A stretch of 64,000 bases of DNA from Novosphingobium chloroacetimidivorans. GTDB taxonomy: Bacteria > Pseudomonadota > Alphaproteobacteria > Sphingomonadales > Sphingomonadaceae. The DNA lies in the NCBI RefSeq assembly GCF_014204535.1, contig NZ_JACHLR010000016.1:1-64000 (forward strand), written 5' to 3'. Shown here piece after piece: positions 57,071 to 64,000 of this stretch (within the stretch, counting starts at the first letter, position 1; every line of letters starts with the position of its first letter). The notes under the pieces are model-generated. The model worked only from the letters and a program-made list of their open reading frames with translations, ran no database searches and was not told where the DNA came from. The translations under genes were made by a program, and so were the position numbers.

Positions 57071-57978
57071 GCGCACACGAGGATAGGGTTCGGTCGGAGC
57101 GTATCGGCTTCGACCAGGTGCTGGGCTTCACCATTGCGGACCGCCATGCGCGCGGGCGCGTGCTGCGGCTCGGGCCAACGCTGGAAACGATCCTGTCCGC
57201 GCACGATTACCCGCCCGCGATCAAGCATCTGCTGGCCGAAGCCTTGATGCTGACCGCCCTGATGGGATCGCTGATGAAGGAAGAGGACGGACAACTCACC
57301 CTGCAGGCACAGGCGCAAGGTGGGGCCGTTGACCTGCTGGTGTGCGATTATCTGGGCGGCGCTCTTCGTGGCTACGTCAGCCACGATCCCGAGAAGTGCA
57401 AGGTGGTCGGCACCAGTCCGCGGCTGGAGACGCTGTTCGGCGAAGGCTATCTGGCGATCACGTTCGATCTTGCCAGCAGTGGCGAGCGTTACCAGGGCAT
57501 CGTGCCGCTCGAAGGCGATTCGCTGACCCGCGCATGTGAAGCCTACTTCGCGCAGTCGGAGCAGGTGCCGACGTTGCTGCGGGTCGGCATTCGTTCCGAA
57601 GGCGCGCATTGCGTCGCGGGCGGGCTTCTGGTGCAGCACTTTCCCGAAGGCGAGGAAGGACGCGAGCGGCTCCACGCCAAGGAAGACCATCCGGAGTGGG
57701 AGCATGTGGCGATCATGGCCGGCAGCACTCGGCATGATGAGCTTGTCGACCCTTCGCTGTCTCTCGAGGATCTGCTGATCCGCCTCTTCCATGAAGAGCG
57801 CGAGGTGCGCGTCGAGCCGCTCTCGACACTGTCACGCGGCTGCCGCTGCACGGTGGAGCACTACCAGTCGATCTTGTCGCGGTTTCCCGAGGACCAGCGC
57901 GCTGAGATGCGCGATCCGGATGGAACGATCCCGGTCGACTGCGCATTCTGTTCGAAGATCATCCGCGTCCCGGTGTAA
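57067..57978 (+). CDS. hslO: Redox-regulated chaperone Hsp33
   Basis: Holdase activated by oxidation and unfolding. The 303-residue protein keeps the four zinc-binding Cys of the family near the C-terminus (CRC in [10 protein letters not shown] and CAFC in DCAFCSKI). The GTG at 57067 overlaps the argF stop; an ATG at 57049 inside argF is the alternative. The argD-argF-hslO order is common in alphaproteobacteria. Confidence 0.93.
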   Translation: MSAHEDRVRSERIGFDQVLGFTIADRHARGRVLRLGPTLETILSAHDYPPAIKHLLAEALMLTALMGSLMKEEDGQLTLQAQAQGGAVDLLVCDYLGGALRGYVSHDPEKCKVVGTSPRLETLFGEGYLAITFDLASSGERYQGIVPLEGDSLTRACEAYFAQSEQVPTLLRVGIRSEGAHCVAGGLLVQHFPEGEEGRERLHAKEDHPEWEHVAIMAGSTRHDELVDPSLSLEDLLIRLFHEEREVRVEPLSTLSRGCRCTVEHYQSILSRFPEDQRAEMRDPDGTIPVDCAFCSKIIRVPV

Positions 57979-58103
57979 GCTCGGCGCGGATCAGCGACCA
58001 GCCGTTCGTCGATGAAATCGGGCGCTTGGACGAGAGTTGCGCGCGTGGTAGATGGTACCCGCGCGACAGGGACGTCCAGCAACCGCCGCGACTATCCAGG
58101 ACC

Positions 58104-58529
58104 ATGACAAGGATGAAGGCCAAGACCGCCCTGACCTGTGCTGCTGCCGTGATCTGTGCGGGTGCCGCAATCGCGTCCGGCTCGGTCGTCGCGCAAGTGC
58201 GCTCCCTGGCGATGCTCGATAAGCTGGAGCAGGGAGACTGGGAACTGCGGCTGCATGACGAGGCCTCGGTCCCGCGCCGCATCTGCCTTCGCGATGCGCG
58301 CCGGCTCATCCAGTTGCGTCACCCCGGGCAGAGTTGCAGCCGCATCACCGTCGAGGATACCGAAAGCCAAGTGACGGTGCAGTACACGTGCCGTGGTCAC
58401 GGCTATGGCCGCACTCAGATCCGGCGCGAGTCCGACAGTCTGGTGCAAATCGACACGCAGGGGATCGCTGAGGGGTTGCCGTTCGCCTTTGCCGCCGAGG
58501 CCCGGCGGGTGGGCGCCTGCACGAGCTGA
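58104..58529 (+). CDS. Small secreted protein, DUF3617-like
   Basis: A 141-residue exported protein: signal region KTALTCAAAVICAGAAIA, then a domain starting LDKLEQGDWELRLHD with Cys residues at regular points (RRICLRD, GQSCSRI, VQYTCRGHGY, VGACTS). The WELR opening and the paired Cys suggest the DUF3617 family of sphingomonads, function unknown. ATG 58104 or 58113 can be used. It lies alone between hslO and queC. Confidence 0.65.
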   Translation: MTRMKAKTALTCAAAVICAGAAIASGSVVAQVRSLAMLDKLEQGDWELRLHDEASVPRRICLRDARRLIQLRHPGQSCSRITVEDTESQVTVQYTCRGHGYGRTQIRRESDSLVQIDTQGIAEGLPFAFAAEARRVGACTS

Positions 58530-58586
58530 CCGCCTGCAGCCGCCGGGGGCTTTCGCCAGCCGGGCCGAAGGCCTACATGGCCGCGC

Positions 58587-59282
58587 ATGCCAGACATCGC
58601 CAATCCGACCGGCCGCGCGGCCGTAGTGCTTCTTTCCGGCGGCCTCGACTCCATGGTCGTGGCCGGCCTTGCGCGCGAGGCCGGCTACCAGGTCCACGCG
58701 CTGACGATCGACTACAATCAGCGGCACCGGCGCGAGATCGACGCGGCACGGACCATTGCCGAGAAGATCGGCGCCGTCCGCCATGTGGTGCTTCCGCTCG
58801 ACTTGCGGCAATTTGGAGGGTCAGCCCTTACGGATGACATCGCCGTGCCGAAGGATGGCTTGGGCGACGACATTCCGGTCACTTACGTACCCGCGCGCAA
58901 CCTGGTGTTCCTGTCGCTGACGCTCGCCTGGGCCGAGGCGCTGGGCGCGCGCGACATCTTCATCGGGGTCAACGCGCTGGATTATTCCGGTTATCCGGAT
59001 TGCCGACCCGAGTTCATCGCGGGCTTCCAGCAACTGGCGGAGCTTGCGACCAAGGCCGGCGCGCAGGGATCGGCGTTTACAGTCCACGCGCCTCTGCAAT
59101 TCCTGGGCAAGGCGCAGATCGCGGCGGAGGCGGATCGGCTTGGCCTTGAGCCGGCGATGAGCTGGTCGTGCTACGATCCCACGCCGGAGGGTCTGGCCTG
59201 TGGGCTGTGTGACAGCTGTCGCTTGCGCAAGGCTGGTTTTGCCGAGGCGGGTGTCATCGATGGTACCGTCTACGCGGCGTGA
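58587..59282 (+). CDS. queC: 7-cyano-7-deazaguanine synthase
   Basis: Makes preQ0, the precursor of queuosine and of 7-deazaguanine DNA modifications, from 7-carboxy-7-deazaguanine, ammonia and ATP. The 231-residue protein has the PP-loop SGGLDS (17-22), the stretch TYVPARNLVFLSLTLAWAEA and the zinc-site Cys cluster SCYDPTP with CGLCDSCRLR. queD, queE and folE are not nearby, and no modification genes (dpd) are seen, so the tRNA role is most likely. Confidence 0.95.
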   Translation: MPDIANPTGRAAVVLLSGGLDSMVVAGLAREAGYQVHALTIDYNQRHRREIDAARTIAEKIGAVRHVVLPLDLRQFGGSALTDDIAVPKDGLGDDIPVTYVPARNLVFLSLTLAWAEALGARDIFIGVNALDYSGYPDCRPEFIAGFQQLAELATKAGAQGSAFTVHAPLQFLGKAQIAAEADRLGLEPAMSWSCYDPTPEGLACGLCDSCRLRKAGFAEAGVIDGTVYAA

Positions 59283-59663
59283 TGCGGGTGTTGACGGCAG
59301 AGGCCGGGTTCTAACGATTACTCCATATACCCGCGCGCGATTTGGTAGCCGTTCGCGCGCGCCTTCCGCTCGTGGGATCTGCCCTGAGGTGGGATGCGTC
59401 AACAGACCGCCTTCGATCCAATCTCCAGGCACGCAGATTTCGAGGGACCCGGCGGGTTGGCGGGGACCGGCGCCGCACCTGATCGAGCGTCGTTGAGGCG
59501 GGATCCTGGGCAAGGCAAGTATCCGGCGGGATCCGCTGCCTTGTCGTGAACCATATTGAGCGGACGGTCCGTCGCGCCCGGCGCCAGTTGGCGATCTGCT
59601 CTTGCGGACGATGTGAACGACCTGCCGCAGTCGAGCCGCTCAGCACTCCATCTGCATCGGACA
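59283..59663. other. Gene-free stretch between queC and ompA
   Basis: About 380 bases without a supported gene. It has a possible weak hairpin near 59505-59545 (GGCAAGGCA and TGCCTTGTC) and no member of families A-D. Open frames here have no ribosome-binding sites or recognisable protein pattern. Confidence 0.5.
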
Positions 59664-59695
59664 AAAGAAAAGGGGCCGGATTTCTCCGACCCCCT
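59664..59695 (-). terminator. Terminator of the OmpA-family gene
   Basis: Read on the - strand: GGGG-TCGG, loop AGAAA, CCGGCCCC, then TTTTCTTTT. It lies 25 bases after the stop codon. Confidence 0.85.
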
Positions 59696-59719
59696 TGTCT
59701 TTGTACCGTTGCCGGTCGC

Positions 59720-60778
59720 TTACATGCCCGAACCCGGACCGTAAGTGATCTCGACGCGACGGTTCTGCAGCTCGCGCACACCGTCCGCAGTCGGGACGCG
59801 CGGGTTGCTTTCACCGAAGGCCTGGCTCGAGATCGAACCGTCGGCAATGCCGTGGCTGGTGAGGTACGAACGCACAGAGGCGTTACGACGCTCGGACAGA
59901 CCCTGGTTGTACTGGGTCGAACCCGAACGGTCGGTGTAGCCGGCCAGCATGATCGGCACGCTCTCGCAGTTCGCGTAAGCGCTGACGGCGCTGTCGAGAA
60001 TGGTCGCAGCCTCAGGCGTGATGTCCGACTTATCCCAGTCGAAGAACACGATGTACGGACCCTTGTTGCAGACCGGAGCCGGCGGCGGGGGCGGAGGAGG
60101 CGGCGGCGGCGGCGGCGGCGGCGGCGGGGGAGCAACCGGCTCTGCACCACCGAAGTTGTAGCCGATCGTGCCGAGCAGCGAGTGCGAACGGAAGCGCGTC
60201 TCGATCGGAGCGCCGAACGATCCGACCAGGTCGACGTTGTCGGCGTTGAAGAAACGATACTTCAGGCCGAGGTCGATGTTCTCCGTGATCGGAGCGCGAA
60301 CGCCCGCGAGCAGCTGCCAGGCGAAGCCGGTGTCGTTGTCGTCGAACGGGGTCACGCCCGGGATCGTGGCGTTGTAGTGGACGCGAGCAACGCCCACGCC
60401 GCCGCCGGCGAAGCCCTGGATGCCGTCATCGGCACCGAAGTCGAGCAGGCCGTTGACCATGAACGACAGCGCGCTGGCATGGCCCGACGCGTCGAACGTA
60501 CCCAGAGCGGTGGTGTATTCGTCGTTCTTCGCACGACGGTAGCTGCCTTCGGTCTCAAGGCGGAAAGGACCGAAGTCGTAACCGATCGAGACGCCGCCAT
60601 CGAAGCCGTACTTCGAATCGAGCGACGAGGCGTTGTTGATGCCGGCGATGTCGAAGTTCGAATCTTCGACGATCATGGCGCCGAAGCCACCTTCGATGTA
60701 CCACGCGTCGTCGCGCGCAAAAGAAGGCGTGGCGATGGCCGTAGAAGCCAGCGCCAAGCCAATAACGAGTTTCCTCAT
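59720..60778 (-). CDS. OmpA-family outer-membrane protein with polyproline hinge
   Basis: A 352-residue outer-membrane protein: export signal (LVIGLALASTAIATPSFA), an eight-strand-type barrel of about 185 residues (WYIEGGFGAMI, LGLKYRFFNADNV, GTIGYNFGG), a run of about 17 prolines, and a C-terminal peptidoglycan-binding OmpA domain (YIVFFDWDKSDITPEAATIL, GYTDRSGSTQYNQGLSERRN with the DAP-binding Asp/Arg). The barrel anchors in the outer membrane and the C-domain holds the cell wall. The proline run is encoded mainly by a CCG repeat. Confidence 0.93.
   Translation of the reverse strand: MRKLVIGLALASTAIATPSFARDDAWYIEGGFGAMIVEDSNFDIAGINNASSLDSKYGFDGGVSIGYDFGPFRLETEGSYRRAKNDEYTTALGTFDASGHASALSFMVNGLLDFGADDGIQGFAGGGVGVARVHYNATIPGVTPFDDNDTGFAWQLLAGVRAPITENIDLGLKYRFFNADNVDLVGSFGAPIETRFRSHSLLGTIGYNFGGAEPVAPPPPPPPPPPPPPPPPPAPVCNKGPYIVFFDWDKSDITPEAATILDSAVSAYANCESVPIMLAGYTDRSGSTQYNQGLSERRNASVRSYLTSHGIADGSISSQAFGESNPRVPTADGVRELQNRRVEITYGPGSGM
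60081..60130. repeat. Trinucleotide tract encoding the polyproline hinge
   Basis: About 50 bases of mainly GGC (+ strand), read as Pro codons on the - strand. Length change in units of three would alter hinge length without a frameshift. Confidence 0.8.
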
Positions 60779-60967
60779 ATTATTCCCCTATTCAGAGATT
60801 TGGAGCCACCGAGTAATCGAGCATCTACCCCCTCCGTAGACTCTGCGCAAGCGCACAGTGACCGTGACTGTTGCAATAACATCACGCCGACTGAGGTCGA
60901 GAGCCGTTCGCAAAGGCTATGTTGCTGAGCGAACAACACAATCGATCCCTGTTGGTTGCCACTGCCG

Positions 60968-61426
60968 TCAAGCAGGGGGTAGAAGACCAGAAGCCCGGAG
61001 AGCCAAGAGCAGCGCTCCGATAGCGGCCCGAGCCTCGCTATCAACCATCAAACCTCCTGATGGTTCCGGAATGGCCGCAGCTTTTTGCCAGCCATCGGAA
61101 AATAGGGCGAATTGCCCGCTCGTCTGGTCATAGACGCGCATGCCCGGGACCGGCGCGGCGAACAGCCATTGGCCGGCCTGGCGCATCGCGATCGCATGAT
61201 CATGACCTGCCCATTCACCGGTGGCGGCGGGGGCGACCAGCCATGATTGTCCGTCGGGGGCGATCGTCGGCGGCTCGGTGCTCTCGCCCTCGATGGCAGC
61301 ATGCATCAGTGCATCGATCCGCGCCAGTGCCTCGTTGTGGAATACTTCCTTCTGCGCCTGCGCGGCGAACAGCAGCGGCAAGCCGTGGCGGGCCGTGGTG
61401 GCGGTGAAATCGAGAGCATCGGGCAT
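60968..61426 (-). CDS. DUF2793 protein, last gene of the GTA tail module
   Basis: A 152-residue protein of the DUF2793 family: FTATTARHGLPLLFAAQAQK with EVFHNEALARIDAL at the start is the family signature, and WLFAAPVPGMRVYDQTSGQF lies in the second half. The family is found at the ends of phage and GTA tail clusters and is thought to be a tail-fibre or cell-contact component. It follows the gp15-like gene after 23 bases on the same strand. Confidence 0.82.
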   Translation of the reverse strand: MPDALDFTATTARHGLPLLFAAQAQKEVFHNEALARIDALMHAAIEGESTEPPTIAPDGQSWLVAPAATGEWAGHDHAIAMRQAGQWLFAAPVPGMRVYDQTSGQFALFSDGWQKAAAIPEPSGGLMVDSEARAAIGALLLALRASGLLPPA

Positions 61427-61449
61427 GGTCGGTCTCCGAAGGATGCGAA

Positions 61450-63621
61450 TCAGGGAAGGCGGGCGAGTGGCAGCGGGAGCGAGAGGGCATGGGTGCCCTG
61501 CTGGCGGACCTGCAGGGTGCACGGGCCGAGGCTCTCGAGTTCGGCGGCCTGCGATGGCGAGAGTTCGAGTGCCGGCGCCTGCGTCTCCCAGGAGCGCAAC
61601 GTGGAGCCTGCGCCTTCGCAGGTGACGAGATAGCGCTCGGCCTCCTCGATCAGCGGCACGTCGACGCCATCGCTCCACCGCCATCGTCCGCGAGCACGCC
61701 GCGTCCAGCGCAAGTCGAGGCTGCCGTCCGCACGCCGGCGAGATCGGCCATGCACGGGCGCCAGCGGCCGACGAGCGATGCCGGCGAGGTGCAACGGCGA
61801 GCTTGTCGGTGCGGCGTCTCCGCGCCCTAGCGCCAGCACCGTGTCTTCGCCCTCGACCAGCGAGGGCAGCGGCGTGCCGCGCGCATCGATCAACGCGAAG
61901 GCCTCCGCCTCGACATGGGAGGCGATCGCGGCCTCGGTTCCGCCAAGCCCCCGCAGGAAGTGGGCAAGGCGCCACCTGCCGCTGCCGAGCGGTTCGACTT
62001 GGGCGAACTGGACCAGCTCCTCGCCGATCAGCGCGAGATTGGCGCCCATCGCGAGCTGGTCGAGACTGGCCGGTGCGAGGACCGCGTCGGGATCGGAGAG
62101 CGCCACGATCGCCAGGGAGGTGCGATCGAGTAGCAACGGGTTTGCCGGGGCGAGCGGCATTTCCAGCCGTCCGATCACGGAGCGGGCCCGCGCGGCGGGA
62201 CCGAGCGGTCGCAACTCGCCGTCACGCCCATCGGCATAGAGCGCGGCGCCGCTCCAGCTCGCGCCGGTCGCGCCGACGAATGCGACGGCCTGCGAGGCCT
62301 GTCCCGTTTGGGCTGCTGGATCCCAGGGCAGTTCGAGTGCGACCAGCCGCGTCTGCGCTGGCGGCAGGTCGGCAGGCGCGGGGAAGTTGGTCGAGGGCGC
62401 TGGTGGCGGTTCCAGGTCGAGCGTGTCCACGCGGGCGAGCTCGAGTTCGACTCCGCTCTCCCGCCACTCCCAGGTTTCGACGCGCCAGGTGCCGCTGCGA
62501 TCGGGCAACCGCACCAGCGTGCCAGGCGCCACCGCGCTGTCGAGCGTGCAGCTGCGCCAGGCGACCCGCTCGCGTGCGCTCTCCCGCCGTTGCGCCATGC
62601 GTTCGACGAGCCTGCGCGCCTCGGCGCTCTCCAGCGCTGCCGGCAGTTCGAGCATGTCGGGCTGACCAGGTGCGGCACGGCCGCTCGCGTGCTGGGTGCC
62701 GGGCTGGAAGTCGCGCGCGACGTCGAGGTAGCGCAGGACGGCGGCAGGCTGCGCCGCGGCGGGCGAACGCCGGCGGACCATGCCTCCGGAAGGCGCGAAG
62801 GCATCGTCTTCTACCGCTGTGGCGGGCGGCTCGAGCAACAGGAGCTCGGTGGCGGTGTCAGCCAGGCGCAAGCGCAGGCCTTCGCCGCTGGCATCCAGGG
62901 CCAGGGGCAGGACGTCTGCCAGCGTCGAGAGGCAGGAGGCGAGATCGTCCTCGACAAGCACGCCGGCAAAGCCGGTGAGGTCGGCCGTCACCGTCGCGTC
63001 GCTGACTGTTTCGTCGACAAGCGCCCCCAGGCTTACGCCATCGTCGGCCACGACCTCGAAAGTGAGCGCGGGCACGCGGTTGCCGAAGCTTGCGAGCTCG
63101 AGCGCCTCGAACACGACATAGGCCAGGCCGCGGAATGCCGGGCAGCGGGCTTCGCCTTCGCTGGCGGCGATCAGCGGGTCGAGGGGCTGGTCCTCGCTGC
63201 CAAGATACACGCGCAGGGCGCCGCCGACCTTGAGATCGCCCGCAGCGCCGCGCAGCAGCTTGCCGTCGGCCCAGACGCGGCCGAGCGACCGGATGGGCCG
63301 GCTCGACAGGACGATGGCGAGGTTGGCGGCATAGCTGTAGGTGGTGGTGGCCGGCTGACCCTTGGCGCCGATCACTTCGGAGTGCTCCTGCAGCTCGGTC
63401 GCCCAGACGATCGCGCCGGGTACGCGCATGCGCCCGTGCACGCGCGGGATCGCCAGACCATAGCTGGAGAGCGAGACTTCCAGTTCGCGCAGGCGCGGTC
63501 CGCGGCGGCGTCCGGTGCCGAGCAGCGCATCCTCGAACTGGCGGCCCGCGAGCGCGCCGATGGCGCCGCCCGCCGGTCCGGCGAGCGCGTTGCCAAGGGC
63601 ACTGAAGACGATGGTGGCCAT
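61450..63621 (-). CDS. GTA/phage tail baseplate protein (gp15-like, short form)
   Basis: A 723-residue tail-tip protein. It opens with IVFSALGNALAGPAGGAIGA and GRQFEDALLG, typical of the N-terminus of GTA and phage tail megatron-like proteins, followed by a Phage-tail_3-type middle (PALTFEVVADDG) and a C-terminal region (LAHFLRGLGGTEAAIASHVE, PLAPVHGRSRRRADGSLDLR) shared with gp15 of the Rhodobacter GTA. The TIM-barrel-like domain seen in the roughly 1300-residue Rhodobacter protein is absent, giving a chain nearly half as long. Twelve bases after the peptidase gene. Confidence 0.82.
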   Translation of the reverse strand: MATIVFSALGNALAGPAGGAIGALAGRQFEDALLGTGRRRGPRLRELEVSLSSYGLAIPRVHGRMRVPGAIVWATELQEHSEVIGAKGQPATTTYSYAANLAIVLSSRPIRSLGRVWADGKLLRGAAGDLKVGGALRVYLGSEDQPLDPLIAASEGEARCPAFRGLAYVVFEALELASFGNRVPALTFEVVADDGVSLGALVDETVSDATVTADLTGFAGVLVEDDLASCLSTLADVLPLALDASGEGLRLRLADTATELLLLEPPATAVEDDAFAPSGGMVRRRSPAAAQPAAVLRYLDVARDFQPGTQHASGRAAPGQPDMLELPAALESAEARRLVERMAQRRESARERVAWRSCTLDSAVAPGTLVRLPDRSGTWRVETWEWRESGVELELARVDTLDLEPPPAPSTNFPAPADLPPAQTRLVALELPWDPAAQTGQASQAVAFVGATGASWSGAALYADGRDGELRPLGPAARARSVIGRLEMPLAPANPLLLDRTSLAIVALSDPDAVLAPASLDQLAMGANLALIGEELVQFAQVEPLGSGRWRLAHFLRGLGGTEAAIASHVEAEAFALIDARGTPLPSLVEGEDTVLALGRGDAAPTSSPLHLAGIARRPLAPVHGRSRRRADGSLDLRWTRRARGRWRWSDGVDVPLIEEAERYLVTCEGAGSTLRSWETQAPALELSPSQAAELESLGPCTLQVRQQGTHALSLPLPLARLP

Positions 63622-63633
63622 GAAGGTGAGTCC

Positions 63634-64000
63634 TCAGAAAGCGGGTGGGAAGCGCCAGTGGCGCGCGATGGTCCAGGTCGGATCGCCAGAGCCGACGACG
63701 ACGCGGCCGAGCCCGGCATGGGCGTGGACGATGCGCCCGCTGGCGAGCGCCACGGCGAGATGCGGCTGGATCGGCGAGCACTGGGCGAGGAGCACGTCAC
63801 CGGCGATCGTTTCACCCGTGACCACGGCTAGGCCCAGGCTCGCGGCCACCTCATCCGCAGCGGCGAGCCCGAGCCGGCGCAAGCCGAAGGGGCGAGGCAG
63901 CGCGACGCTTCTGCCCGTCGCGGCCAGAGCGGCAACGACCAGCCCCAGGCAGTCGAGCCCGGTCGCCGGATCGCGTCCGTGCAGGCGAAAGCGTGTGCCC
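63634..64000 (-). CDS. NlpC/P60 cell-wall peptidase of the GTA tail (gp14-like), 5' end outside window
   Basis: The frame is open to the window edge, so the start is not seen. The visible 121 residues begin GTRFRLHGRDPATGLDCLGL, which holds the catalytic Cys motif of NlpC/P60 peptidases (DCLGL), and continue to HLAVALASGRIVHAHAGLGR with a candidate catalytic His. The C-terminus is ARHWRFPPAF. In GTAs this protein is a tail peptidase that opens the recipient cell wall. First of three tail genes here. Confidence 0.85.
   Translation of the reverse strand, partial: GTRFRLHGRDPATGLDCLGLVVAALAATGRSVALPRPFGLRRLGLAAADEVAASLGLAVVTGETIAGDVLLAQCSPIQPHLAVALASGRIVHAHAGLGRVVVGSGDPTWTIARHWRFPPAF

Noticed and set aside
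58587..59282. queC as part of a 7-deazaguanine DNA-modification island
   Set aside because: No dpd, restriction or phage genes lie around it; hslO, a small secreted protein and ompA are ordinary neighbours.
59283..59663. Possible tRNA or small RNA in the queC-ompA gap
   Set aside because: No cloverleaf or GTTC-type T-arm could be found by eye; only a weak hairpin.

Overview
The window reads as a chromosomal segment of a high-GC alphaproteobacterium, most likely a member of the Sphingomonadales (Sphingomonas/Novosphingobium type). The grounds are a clear CtrA cell-cycle regulator, the gene order DUF3576 lipoprotein-leuS-lptE-holA, a PhaB-type reductase, exosortase A-associated glycan genes and a gene-transfer-agent (GTA) tail module ending in a DUF2793 gene. 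No rRNA, tRNA, CRISPR array, transposase or integrase was recognised.

Layout. (1) 0-13.2 kb: assimilatory nitrate/nitrite cluster on the + strand: ABC nitrate uptake (lipoprotein NrtA, permease NrtB, a fused double ATPase), an alginate-export-family outer-membrane porin, NirB, NirD, nitrate reductase NasA and the siroheme enzyme CobA. The nrtA and nirB units share one promoter/leader architecture that ends in an intrinsic terminator just upstream of the first gene, which suggests processive antitermination of the NasT/ANTAR kind. (2) 13.4-20.5 kb: galU, murA, small conserved proteins, GNAT and ribbon-helix-helix genes, phaB and two envelope proteins. (3) 20.6-29.4 kb: leuS-lptE-holA, an initiating sugar transferase, rnd-lptC-lptA, ung and a small ABM-fold protein. 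(4) 29.6-35.8 kb: gltB and gltD. (5) 36-40.3 kb: a two-helix membrane protein of unknown role and exosortase A-associated glycosyltransferase/ligase genes, with an unlisted 57-residue coupled reading frame. (6) 40.7-49.7 kb: ctrA, rpmI-rplT, a GIY-YIG nuclease gene bracketed by palindromes, pheS-pheT, an epimerase, an SDR and prfC. (7) 49.8-60.8 kb: PAP2 phosphatase, EEP hydrolase, a sigma-54 controlled glnK-amtB pair, a DUF442 phosphatase, a Gly-rich double cold-shock protein, argD-argF-hslO, a small secreted protein, queC and an OmpA porin. (8) 61-64 kb (- strand): GTA tail genes running off the window edge.

Nitrogen is the main physiological theme: nitrate and nitrite uptake and reduction, siroheme supply, glutamate synthase, PII/AmtB and ornithine transcarbamylase all lie within 60 kb.

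The most unusual layer is a dense set of palindromic repeats in at least four families (called A-D here). One family-A copy lies in frame inside nasA and another inside the export-signal region of the porin, so both are expected to be translated. A family-B copy makes the tail of cobA, a family-C copy supplies the apparent ribosome-binding site of nasA, and family-B copies bracket a GIY-YIG nuclease gene placed between rplT and pheS.
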